A stretch of 64,000 nucleotides of DNA from Zingiber officinale (Eukaryota > Streptophyta > Magnoliopsida > Zingiberales > Zingiberaceae). The stretch spans positions 135,854,996 through 135,918,995 of the forward strand of contig NC_055990.1 of assembly GCF_018446385.1 (NCBI RefSeq). Direction: 5' to 3'. Made by a program: the position numbers and the translations under genes. Within the stretch, counting starts at the first letter, position 1; each line of letters starts with the position of its first letter. The notes below the pieces were generated by a model. The model was not told the DNA's origin and made no database searches. It saw nothing but the letters and a program-made list of their open reading frames with translations. This document shows, piece after piece, positions 11,961 to 21,765 of the stretch.

Positions 11961-12684
11961 GTCCCACTGGGGAAGTTGAATCCACCCAACTAGTTGCTAG
12001 CGAGGACATAGTTTCCAAACTTGCTGCTATGGGCTTCAATTACCTCCATTGTCAAAAGGTTGCCATAAACACTGCTAATGCTGGAGTTGAGGAAGCAATG
12101 ACATGGTTACTTTCTCACATGGATGATCCAAGTTTATGTCTACTCTTTGAACTTTTTTTTTAAGCAGTCATCTTGTCTAAGCATATGTATTGAAGTTCAT
12201 CTTTTGATCTATAGAGGATCTACAAGATATTTGGAAAGATAATTCAATTGGTATGATTTTCAACATTTCAATGCAGATATAGATGAGACTATTTCACATA
12301 ACTCTCATGCAATGGAACTTCAATCTCTTGATGAGACAAGTGTTGAAACTTTAATTTCATTTGGCTTCCATGAAGAGGTTGCTAGAAAGACATTAAAGGC
12401 ATCTGTAAGATTTTAAACTTGAAATCTTTTTAGAGTTGATACTCTTTTCTGATTCTGTTCTTAATTGACTGTAATTTGATTTACAATTTCCAAATGTACT
12501 GTTATGCTTGCTTATATAGTTGTTTTACAAGCTCTAACTTTGCCCATTCCCATAGGGAGGGAACATAGAGAAAGCTACAGATTGGATATTTAGTCATCCT
12601 GAGGCCTCAAGCTCAATGGATACAGATGCAACCTCAAACGGCGTGCAAGATAGTGATCCTGGAGTATCAGATGAAAGTGGATAA
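11961..12684 (+). pseudogene. Captured fragment of a UBP14/USP5-like ubiquitin-specific protease (two UBA domains)
   Basis: Three exon-like blocks with good splice borders are present: 11961-12154 (after TTTTGCAG), 12277-12404 and 12556-12684. Joined in frame they encode two UBA domains, DIVSKLAAMGFNYLHCQKVA ... MTWLLSHMDDP and SVETLISFGFHEEVARKTLK ... IEKATDWIFSHPEAS, then an acidic tail and a stop. The spacing and the LLSHMDDP linker are those of plant UBP14 (isopeptidase T), where the paired UBA domains bind polyubiquitin. The protease Cys and His boxes are absent: the piece starts and ends within the UBA region. Introns are retained, so capture was at the DNA level. It lies inside the MULE downstream of the transposase. 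The blocks are open with no stop, so a fusion transcript is conceivable, but I infer a non-functional capture. Confidence 0.8.
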
Positions 12685-13867
12685 CGATAAAATTAATATT
12701 TATTGGCAATTGTAGGATTCTCATCAAGCAACTTCTGTTAAGGCAATGCTTTTGCATGATTATTTCGTTGAAATTCTACTGTTGCCTTAGTTCATTACGT
12801 TCATGGTTTAAATGGGAAAAAGTACTGGTTAGCTTCTTGCGCTTATGATCAATGTTAGTTAATCTTTGATGATAAGACCTTTCTGTTCTGCATGATGGTT
12901 CTTAAACTATTTGACTTAATGGCTTAAATCATTGTTTCTAGAAACATTGTGCATTCATTGTTCGAAATTCAAATGGTAGAAAGATTAAAGAAACTCTCTT
13001 GACTTTTTGATATCAACTAATGAATTTGTTTTTGATCCCTTGTTAAAATAGAAAGATTTACTTATTCTCAAGATACCAGTTATATTATCATTAAAAAATT
13101 GTCAATAACTACACGGTGGAACTAAAGAGATGGATTTGGCTTGTGATATCACTGACGATTACTTCAGGGATGCCATCAACTCGGAACTCATCTTCTACTC
13201 TGCCATTATTTGTGCAGTTCAGACACAACCTACTTGCATATCTTAGACTTCATCAACTCTTAACCACGTAATACTCTTGTACCACCCTCTCGTAGTCTAC
13301 CTGTCTCACTCGCTAAGGGATGAGTTCATAAGCAGCTTGGTTTCAGCGTATAATTTTGAATCCACACATTCCTTTGATAGCAACAATCCAGACTTCTTGA
13401 TGGTTTTGCATTCACAACACAATCATTTTGGACCTTTCTGTAGCTTTTGAAAAAAGAAAAAAAAATACTGAAGAGAAAGGTTCCAGGGGGTTTTCAAGGA
13501 CAAACTTGTGGGATCTTGTCCACTGGTATTCAGGGCCCAGTTTTGGACCATAAGCAGTTTCAACTAATCATTTCTATAGCTACATGAGTAACACACCAAC
13601 ATCTGCTGTCGCAATGTTAACGCAGCAACAATTAAATCTGCTGTTAAACATACTAATTAACAAGATGAATTAATTAACAAAATAATATATATACTCTATA
13701 ACAAAATGCTTCTCATCATCCAACAGTACTCAACACTAATTATCCTAACACAATTACAACACCAACATGATTCAAGATTCAAAAGTAGTTAACGATATAA
13801 ACTAACAAACATGTCTAGAATTGCAAATATTAAGCTAATTACATTACAACACCAACACTACTTAATA
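12685..13867. other. MULE interior, no gene recognised
   Basis: About 1.2 kb of AT-rich sequence lies between the UBP14-like exons and the GRF ORF. I tested both strands around 13100-13450 for another captured piece and found only short frames broken by stops, with no motif I can name. Confidence 0.45.
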
Positions 13868-14194
13868 CTAACTTGCTAGATGAACTAACAACTCAATCAG
13901 GATTACGGCTAAGAGAATCAAGTTCACTATCACTAATATCCAAATAAATTTCGGTACATTTATTATTCCTGAATTATGTCCATGAGAAGCATTGTGCTCT
14001 AACTCAATTTTGCCTGATGAACTAGTATCAGCCGTCACCCACTTTTGTCATCCATGTTGGCCACATTTGTAATAGTATCTTCTAGGATTCTTGGTTGATC
14101 TAGAAATACACACGAATGTTCTTCGCCCGCAGTCCCTACATGGTACAGGTTCAAATCTTGTATTGTCGATGCTGTTATAACTTGAGGATGCCAT
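13868..14194 (-). pseudogene. Small GRF-zinc-finger / transmembrane ORF inside the MULE (one stop)
   Basis: Reading leftward from ATG at 14194, 108 codons encode a serine-rich start (MASSSYNSIDNTRFEPVPCR), a GRF-type zinc finger pattern (CRDCGRRT ... YYYKCGQHG then KWV) and a C-terminal hydrophobic segment (FIWILVIVNLILLAVILIEL) that should span a membrane, ending LLVHLAS and TAG. A single TGA at 14048-14050 stands where the GRF motif has tryptophan, so only this codon breaks the frame. It is convergent with the transposase and lies nearest the right TIR, like mudrB relative to mudrA in maize MuDR, although the protein is unrelated to MURB as far as I can tell. Small plant proteins with a GRF finger plus C-terminal helix exist. 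Whether this is an element gene or a captured host gene is open. Confidence 0.65.
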
Positions 14195-14310
14195 GGAATA
14201 ACAACCTAATAATCAAATTTCCTTCCCTTAGATTAAAAATAAATAAATTTAACAAAAAAAAACTCTCAATAAAGAGAAGAAATATTTTCATTAACATCAA
14301 TTTTAAATAG

Positions 14311-14926
14311 GCTCATGAAGCCAACAGAACTATCATGTCGAAAACTAAGAGCAAAAACAGGCTCATGAAGCCAACAGAACTATCATATCGAAAACTAAGA
14401 CCCAACTTAAATATCTAGTTGGAGGTATTTTATTACTGCAATTGTTCACAAGCAACAAACTGCAAAGTTTTTCAACCTCTCATTCTATATTATTCCCATT
14501 GGTTGAATGGCAAGTTGGGATAACATCCTTATTAAGGATAATACAGTTTAAATCAAAACTGAGCTCATGGTCCTTGACATGAAATTCTAGAGTACTTACA
14601 TGTTAAAAAATATTTAATCATGGAAACAACATTTCTATTTGCAGGCCAAGCCTTACCTACACTTGTGGATACATTCTAGTCAAACACTAGAAAGTGATCA
14701 TTCACTCTCAATATACCCTTTTAATGTCTAATTTAATCATAATATATTAAACAAGGATTTCAATTCTATATATCCTTCAGGCAATTTACCAACTATTCTT
14801 ATGAGTTTCCAGAGAACATCACAAAAATGATATGGTGCTTGTTAGTGCCAAGCAAACAATAATAAGTTAACCAGAACGCAGTATAAAGTTTTAAATTCTT
14901 GAGCAAAAATTTCAATATCGCTTTAC
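14311..14926. other. MULE interior, no gene recognised
   Basis: AT-rich sequence between the GRF ORF and the ARID exon. A ~50-bp block (AGGCTCATGAAGCCAACAGA then a run ending CGAAAACTAAGA) occurs twice in tandem at about 14310-14400. It may hold the leader or intron of the GRF ORF, but no clear splice pair was identified. Confidence 0.4.
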
Positions 14927-15007
14927 CTAATGTTGTCTCCTCCTCCGGATGTTACCTTAACAAAAAGACAATGAAGGTCAAGCTCCTTGCCTCTGATAGT
15001 TGGCACC
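14927..15007 (-). pseudogene. Captured ARID-domain exon (HMGB15-type ARID/HMG gene)
   Basis: On the minus strand an 81-bp block bordered by a CACAG acceptor (15009-15008) and a GTAAAG donor (from 14926) reads VPTIRGKELDLHCLFVKVTS followed by GGGDNIR. This is the centre of the ARID DNA-binding domain (pattern VP.IGGKELDLH.LFVEVT.RGG) as found in plant ARID-HMG proteins. Only this exon is recognisable. It lies inside the MULE, close to the right TIR, and is the second host-gene piece in the element. Several consensus residues are changed (IRG for IGG, VTSGGG for VTSRGG), consistent with decay. Confidence 0.65.
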
Positions 15008-15170
15008 CTGTGAAAGAAAACAAATCACAAGATTAGCTACTGGTTATGTTCGATATATAACCTATCAGTAGTATACATAAATGAAACTATCAAGATGCTT
15101 AAGTATACACCCAATAAATGAAGATAATAGATAAATTCATGAGCTACTTTAATCCATCACCAGGTCTCAA

Positions 15171-15928
15171 GCACAATCCTTCTTGAACACCTGATTTCAC
15201 ACACCACCACAAAACTGAGTTAGGGCACGGGAGGAGGGGTCGCGTTAAAGCACAGGAGGAGGAGGATGTTGAGGAGTAGAGTTAGGGCACGGGAGGAGGG
15301 GTCGCGTTAAAGCACAGGAGGAGGAGGATGTTGAGGAGTATAGTTAGGGCGCGGGAGGAAGAGTAGAGTTAGGGCATGATCGCTAATGGAGAAGAAAAAA
15401 CTGAGGAGGAGGAGAAAAAACGGAGGAGGAGGGGAGGAGGGGCCACGTTAAAGCACAGGAGGAGGAGGATGTTGAGGAGTAGAGTTAGGTCACGGGAGAA
15501 GGGGTCGCGTTAAAGCACAGGAGGAGGAGGATGTTGAGGAGTATAGTTAGGGCACGGGAGGAAGAGTAGAGTTAGGGCATGATCGCTAATGGAGAAGAAA
15601 AAACTGAGGAGGAGGAGAAAAAACGGAGGAGGAGGAGGAAAAAAACGGAGGAGGAGGAGAAAAAACGGAGGAGAAGGAGGAAGAGTAGAGTTAGGGCACG
15701 ATCTCTGATGGAGGCGAAAAAATGGAGGAGGAGGAAGAGTAGAGTTAGAGCTTTTTCGCTGATGGAGGAGAAAAAACGGAGGAGGACTCGTTAGGGCACG
15801 GAGGAGAGGTCACGAAAAAACGGAGGAGGAGGAGTAGAGCCAAGTCTGCGATTTTTACTCTGAGTTGGACTTGGCCACATCAGCTGCCACCTAAGTCGCG
15901 CTGCGAATTCGCTGAGAGAAGTCGCTGC
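15171..15928 (-). repeat. Right terminal inverted repeat of the MULE
   Basis: This 758-bp arm mirrors 7791-8426 but is about 120 bp longer, because the internal GGAGGA-rich blocks and 62-bp units are present in more copies. Inner and outer ends match the left arm almost perfectly. The Lys/Arg-rich ORF at 15579-15794 is the low-complexity counterpart of the one in the left arm and is not a gene. Confidence 0.88.
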
Positions 15929-17130
15929 ATGCATCATTACTCAAATATATTATAGTTGGTGATGAACTCGTGAATATTTTATTGACACAGTAATCTCAAG
16001 GACACAACTAATTTGATTAATGATAAATAACGAGGACAGCAACCTAAGTAATAGTTAAAGATTTACCACGTGTAAATCATGGTCACAATGAGCTTGTGGC
16101 GCCTATGAATTAGTCATGGCTAAGTTGCAAACTTGCACCAGCATTTCACCGCCACGAATCATGGGCGGACCGCAAGCTGACGGCAGCGAGTTATGGCTGA
16201 GCTGCAAGCTTGGTTCACAAATTGCTTGTGTTGTGGTCCGTGACGAATTGTGACCAAGCCGCATGCTCATGACCACAAAAACAGATGTTTGCATGTGATT
16301 GAATAATAATGTCATTTGCTTATCAGAGCACATCTAACTTCAGTCATGTGTCTACTCATATGAGTCTAATAATTAGCACATAGAATATTATCATAATGAG
16401 ATATGAAATTTGAATTTCAATATAATCAAGATAAATATCTTTCTTATATGTTAGTCACTATTCCAAAGGTTAGTAGCCGTCCGTGATTTACCTCCTCCGT
16501 ATTGGCCCTGAGACGGACTGATGGGGACGCTGGGGACGAGCGCATTCGTCTTTTTGCCATAATAATATTTTTGGAGCCTTGTTTTCTGGATTTATTTTTA
16601 TGGCTATGAAAATTTTTTCATATGATTGAATTAGTTATCTCTAAAATTAATTAAACCATAAAATTTAAATATTTTGAATACCAAAAAAAAATTAATAACA
16701 TTTTTGTGTTTTCAGAATAACAGCCTAATGGCCCTTTGAAAATTTAGACATGTATAAATTATGTTTTAAATTTATTTTTTTAATTATGTAAAATTTGATA
16801 TCTTCATTATTAAAAAAAATAATAGAGGGCAAGAACATTACCTTATCTTAAGACTTACATTGAAATTGATAATCGAATAATGGTTGAAACACCCTGGAAG
16901 ATTGCCTTTGGCTTCAAATGAATCTTGAAAAAAAAAAAAAAAAAAGCTAAGGAATAAAAATAAATAAATAAACAATAACGCACGATGTAAACAAACTTTA
17001 GTTTTTATTGGAATCAAGTATAAGCTGGCGAAACTTGAATTAAACCTGAGTTTTAAAAACCCACATCGAACTTGAATCTGAGTAACATCAAAATGCAACT
17101 GAATCCGAACCGGATCCCGGTTTTTTAGGG
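15929..17130. other. Intergenic DNA between MULE and F-box genes
   Basis: Nothing coding is recognised. 16090-16280 has repeated AAGCTTG/CATGAC-type words (GCAAGCTGA, GCAAGCTTGG, TGACCAAGC). 16550-16830 is AT-rich, and a poly(A) run of about 18 lies at 16928-16945, possibly the tail of an old retro-insertion. Confidence 0.4.
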
Positions 17131-17134
17131 TTAA

Positions 17135-18815
17135 ATGATACCCTTCACCCGTTCACCGCACTTATTTTGTATTGTTCTTCACCGCGCCGCAATAAGTAAA
17201 TTCCTTTCTCTTCCCTTTCCCTCACTTTCCACACCCTCTCTCTCCTGCCTTCCTCTTCCCCACCGCCTCCCGCCTGCCGACGTCCGCGGACTGTCGACCG
17301 ACGTTGAGCCATACGATCGATTGGGTAGGTTTACTCCTTGTTTCCATTCAATTTTGGAAATTATGATATATGTTCAAATCCTTCTCGGATCAATATGGTT
17401 CACGACTAGTAGTGATAATTGTTGAGTATTGTAATGGAGACTGCTAGATGTGGGCATTGATGGGATGCAAAGCAATACTTGGATTTGTTGTTGAAATTAA
17501 TAAAGATGTATGACGTTTGGGCGAGTTAATTCAGTAAATCCTTAGGATTTGTTAGTACTCGTTGAATGGGTCACATGTTGAAAGGTACTTGTTTTGTTTT
17601 TTTAGAGATTTTAGGATTTAAGGTTCGCATGGTTCTAGTTGCTAAACACAAGATAACTATGTGGACCATATTGTTGGGAGCACATTGTGTTATGATTTGG
17701 ATATTTAATTTCTCGTGCTTATGATAATGTTAACTTAGTCAACTTGCATGTTGTAAAATCAATAATTGTGGAGGTCAATTATGCCTTATGAAGTACATGA
17801 CGGCTGTTAGGGTTCATGATCTTGAAATATTGTTCGATCTACATAATTGTTTGTAGCCATTCAGGTCCCTTGATTGAATGTGATAGTGCATCGGTAAAGT
17901 GCATGAGAGTGTCTAGGAATAACTTTCTTGATTGGAGGTAGAAATGCATGACTAAAGCTTCCTTTTTGATTGAAGGCGAGAGTGCATGAAGAATAACCAT
18001 TGGTCCTGTTATGCCAATAATGAATTTGTCTTTGTCTCAGGGCTACCTTGATGACGGAAAGTTTGTTGGACTCCTAGTAGTTCTAGCTTCTGTAGCTAGT
18101 TTATCTATTATTATTTGGAGCATATGCATACATCCTGCAGTTATCTTTTCAGTTGAGATTCAGTGGTAGAAATTGTTGTGTATGAGGGTGCCTTTTCTAT
18201 CCCTGAAAATGAGCCTATTTGGTTCATGAGATTTGTGACATTAATTGTCTTTTTTTTACTTTACATGTAAAGGAAACTTTTTTTTTTCCAAGGACCTTAA
18301 CAATTCCTATGATCAAGGTACCTTGCATGCTTTTCAAGTTAATATTTGTATTGAAGCTGTTTCTTTGATTTCCTGGTTTAATTTGTCCTGGCAATTTCCA
18401 ATGCTGAAAACTTTGGCAACGAAATTTGGATTTATGGTGTTCAACAGCCTTCTGCCAAATCTTTGAATTGCTTTTGACTTTAGCCCTCACCGCAAACTAG
18501 CACTGAATTTGCAGTTTGCTTGCAAGTAAACACCTTTTTAGCCTCAATTTACAAGGAGTCTTGGCAACGATACCACCCTTTTTCTAATAGCTTTTTAAAT
18601 TGATGTTTCTTTTATTTAGCATATATGATCATCTCTAATTTATTATCAAATGGTGCTTGATCACTTGATTCAGTTCTTCTTAAATCCTGCAGGGTTATGC
18701 TGTAACATAGGTGAATTGGAGTATTTGGTCCACCTTATCAGTCTCCTAATTGATTCTGCAGCTTATAATTGCACCTTGTTCTTGAATTGAATCAGTGAAG
18801 TAAAAAAAATTAGCC
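17135..18815 (+). promoter_or_regulatory. Leader region of F-box gene 1 with probable long 5'UTR intron
   Basis: The stretch around 17160-17320 (CTTCACCGCGCCGCAATAAG, CCTTTCCCTC-rich, ending CATACGATCGATTGG) is repeated upstream of F-box gene 2 at 21775-21925. Both copies are followed by GT(A/C)GTTT-like bases and, about 1.4-1.8 kb later, by a T-rich run ending in (C/A)AG (18692 and 23698) shortly before the ATG. I infer a transcribed CT-rich leader exon, a long 5'UTR intron and a second leader exon. No coding frame is convincing in between. Confidence 0.5.
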
Positions 18816-20377
18816 ATGTCTAGCATAGTCATTGGCAACAATACTCTAGACAGAATCAGTCATTTGCCACCAAATATTATCGAACAAATACTCATGCGCT
18901 TACCATTGAGAGATGCAATCCGGACAAGCATCTTATCACATGATTGGAGATATGCATGGAGTAGTATTCCACACCTTGCTTTCAGTTGGCAAGAATTCCC
19001 CCTATCTATATGCAACTATTCACAAGTTAATTTTGACCGTAAGCTTGTAGACATTATTCATCAAGTCCTACTACTCCACCAAGGACCAATTCACAGATTT
19101 GAACTTTCCATTCAGTTAAGAAACTCCAAAGATATAGATGGGTGGCTTCTCTTTCTTTCAAGAAATGATATTAGAGAAATAATTCTACATAGATGGGAAG
19201 GAGAGGTGTATAAGTTGCCTTCTTGTCTTCTCTCATGTAAAGGGCTCAGGTCTCTATCTCTGCATAGATGCATGTTCAGACCTGTTCATTTCCAAGGCTT
19301 TCCACGTCTTGCATCTCTGTTTCTTAGAAGTGTTGCCATTTCTCAGGATGGGCTTGAGGCTTTAATCACCGCTTGCCCTCTACTAAATAAACTATGCCTG
19401 ATAGACATGTTTGATTTTGGTGGTCTTAAGGTTTGTTCCCCAAGTCTGGTTAACTTGACATTTGTTGGAGAACACATAGATCTTGCTTTTGAAAATGTTC
19501 CATTGTTAGCTACATTGTCTGTCTCCTTAACTGTGAAGAGTGACAAGTATTATGCTGCCCCTGGAGTAATTTGCAAATTATTTAGAATCCTATACCATCT
19601 TCCCAGTATTAAGAAGATTGTACTGGGTGGTCAAGCATTCAAGGTATTTGGGTTCTCTTTGTTTTCTTAGTATTCCACCTTTTGTGTTCATCTTCTAACA
19701 GTTTTATAACTACATTATCTCAAAGTCTAGGTCTGGACATATGGTGAGTTACCCATCCAGCTTCCTTGCACATATCAGCTGAAGCATTTTCATGCAACTG
19801 TAAATTTTAAGGACATGCAAGAAATGTTTGCCATAGTCTCCCTGTGCAGAAGCTGCCCGTTGTTAGTGACTCTTGAGTTAGAGGTAATTTGTTCTTCTTA
19901 TAATATTTTTTTTTATGCATCATGTATTCATAACTGAAATTATATGGTTCATTGTTGTGAACGACAATATACTCATTTTAGTAATCTTCTCTCTTTTACT
20001 TCAATGTGTGTTGCAATCCTCTTTTTTTCTTGTTATTCTCATTTCTAAACGAATTGTAGGCACGTTTTGTCATGCAAGCAAATCATGAAACACCTGTTGA
20101 GAAATTTTGGAATTCACAGCAAAGTTTCGATTGCCTATTTAGCCAGCTCAAAAATTTGGAAATTACTGGCGTGAGCAGCATACTTGAACTCCCATTTTTG
20201 AAGTTTGTTCTTGCCAATGCACCAGTTCTTGAGACTGCATACATTGGATTCGACTACAGACTGAAGACAGAGCTCGATATCACAAGGGAGATGATCAAAT
20301 TCAGGAGATTATCACCTGCAGCTGAAATAAAAATTTTAAAGAGAAAATTTCGGAATGCGTCATCTATGTGGGCTTGA
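18816..20377 (+). CDS. F-box/LRR/FBD protein, copy 1
   Basis: Three exons, 18816-19643, 19731-19883 and 20060-20377, join in phase 0 at GT-AG borders into 432 codons. Residues ~11-55 are a canonical F-box (DRISHLPPNIIEQILMRLPL ... AIRTSILSHDWRYAW), which binds SKP1 in an SCF ubiquitin ligase. The middle has leucine-rich repeats of the plant F-box type (LPSCLLSCKGLRSLSLHRC, FPRLASLFLRSVAIS, LITACPLLNKL, LKVCSPSLVNLTF). The last exon is FBD-like (LKNLEITGVSSILELPFLKF ... VLANAPVLETAYI). The length suits the family. The substrate is unknown. No stop or frameshift is seen, so it is probably functional. It is one of a tandem pair with the gene at 23821. The start ATG is the only one that includes the whole F-box and is conserved in both copies. 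Confidence 0.9.
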
Positions 20378-20652
20378 GATCCCTTGGAATGCTTATATTT
20401 CAAATGAAGACTTTTGAAGCCTAGTAATTCTCATCTTTGAATTTTGCCATAGCATGACGTCTCCTGTAAGTACCGGCCAGCGTGGGTATTGTCGTAAACA
20501 ACAGCAAGCATACTCATGTTTTTTTAGTAGAAAGACAGGGACAACTTCTTTTGGAGTTTTTTTTAAACTTGGTTTCTTGTGCAAGGTAAATATGGTTCCT
20601 AACAGTGTTTTCTTTTACCGGGCTTCTCTTTTATGAGCGTAGATTTCTTGGA

Positions 20653-21013
20653 TCATTTTTTGTGATCCAAGAGATGTGCCATTTGTATTTGTGGTCGGAT
20701 CATGGTCGTGATCCGATCGCAAATGGTTGCGATCTCTTTTTCGGTTCACCATCCCCATCAGGTTATAATTTTTATTCGGAGCGGACGGTTGGAGGCCATC
20801 CGAAGTCTCCGGTGGTGGATAAGTGGTCAGGTTATTGGGCGCTGAATGAGAATGTTTCCGGACGGCCTTCGGTTGTCTGTTCCGAATAAAAATTATAACC
20901 TGATAAGGACGGTGAACCCAGGAAGGGATCACAATCATTTGTTGACGGATCGTGATCGTGATCCGACCGTAAATATGAATGACACATTTTCTAGACCACA
21001 AAAAGTGATCCTT
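20653..21013. mobile_element. Foldback/MITE-like palindrome downstream of F-box copy 1
   Basis: The two ends are inverted copies: GGATCATTTTTTGTGATC near 20653 pairs with the reverse complement of CACAAAAAGTGATCC ending 21013. Pairing continues inward over most of the ~360 bp, including matching GGTTATAATTTTTATTCGGA blocks. This block is absent from the equivalent place after F-box copy 2, where the flanking sequence (TTTGAATCTGGAAAAGAATT) continues, so it is an insertion. It looks non-autonomous. Candidate target duplications are too short to classify it. The small frames in this region are palindrome artefacts. Confidence 0.75.
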
Positions 21014-21169
21014 ACCACTCTTTTATATTTGAATCAAAATTCTTTTCTTTAAATCTGGAAAATAATTGACTTGGTATAACATTTTGTGTTATCCCTGCAT
21101 TATACTGAAACTTGTTTATGTTGCAAAGCTACTACTGTCAATTTGCAGACTCATAAGAGTACTTTCTTG

Positions 21170-21760
21170 TCTTTGGAGAGTGGCTTTTTTTTTTGAAAAA
21201 TTAATTTTTTATTTAGGGATAATTCTTTTAATTCAGAGCTCAATTGAGGGGAATTTGAACCGGATTTGAACCATCTATATTTTGTATTTTTACTACCATT
21301 AAAGTGACGTTGCATCAAAATTGAATTGCCAAACTATTCAAAAATTTAAAATAAAATTGGAGAAGAAAATGATCCCACTATAATCAAATTAAAATTTATA
21401 TTAATTTAAAGATAATTAAAATATATGTTTTAAATGTATTTGACTAACAACAAATATAGAATTAAATATTTTAATACAAAATTAAAATAATTTTATAATT
21501 ATTTTTATTTATTATTAAAATAAAAATATTAATTATTATATGATAAAAATTAAATCTCTAATTTATTATAAATGCATCAATTTTGAATAATTTTCTATTT
21601 ATTTTTCAATCATCAAGATTTTTTTAATTTCTTTCCTTTTATAAAAAAGGACAATTTTCAATTGATTTCCTTTTAAATCATTTCTTTCCTTAGTTAAATA
21701 GTTTTCCAACTATTTCAGTTTATTTAGGAACTGGATATTTTTTAGAGTTAAATAATATTT
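21170..21760. other. AT-rich spacer between the F-box duplicates
   Basis: Very AT-rich sequence (long runs of AAATTAAAATAATTTTATAA-type bases) with no ORF worth calling. It interrupts the colinearity between the end of the first F-box duplicate and the leader of the second. Confidence 0.5.
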
Positions 21761-21765
21761 AAACT

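Larger units (their letters stand above)
7791..15928. mobile_element. Mutator-like element (MULE) with long TIRs and captured gene fragments
   Basis: An 8.1-kb unit is bounded by long inverted repeats (7791-8426 and 15171-15928). The outermost bases GCAGCGACTTCTCTCAGCGA at the left are matched in reverse complement at the right. Inside are a rightward FAR1/MULE/SWIM transposase (8961-11257), rightward exons of a UBP14-like UBA region (11961-12684), a leftward ORF encoding a GRF-type zinc finger plus a transmembrane helix (13868-14194) and a leftward ARID-domain exon (14927-15007). The left flank is gypsy gag and the right flank is unrelated DNA. No 8-11-bp target duplication is visible, so the locus has probably been rearranged after insertion. 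Long TIRs, a mudrA-type transposase and gene capture together identify a Mutator superfamily element. The transposase has three in-frame stops, so this copy is unlikely to be autonomous now. Confidence 0.85.

Noticed and set aside
13100..13450. Possible third captured gene fragment in the MULE
   Set aside because: Short amino-acid runs on both strands look gene-like, but all frames are stop-ridden and no motif could be named.
20454..21001. Several overlapping ORFs on both strands after F-box copy 1
   Set aside because: They are mostly translations of the palindrome at 20653-21013 and of 3' flank. They show no domain and are absent after copy 2.
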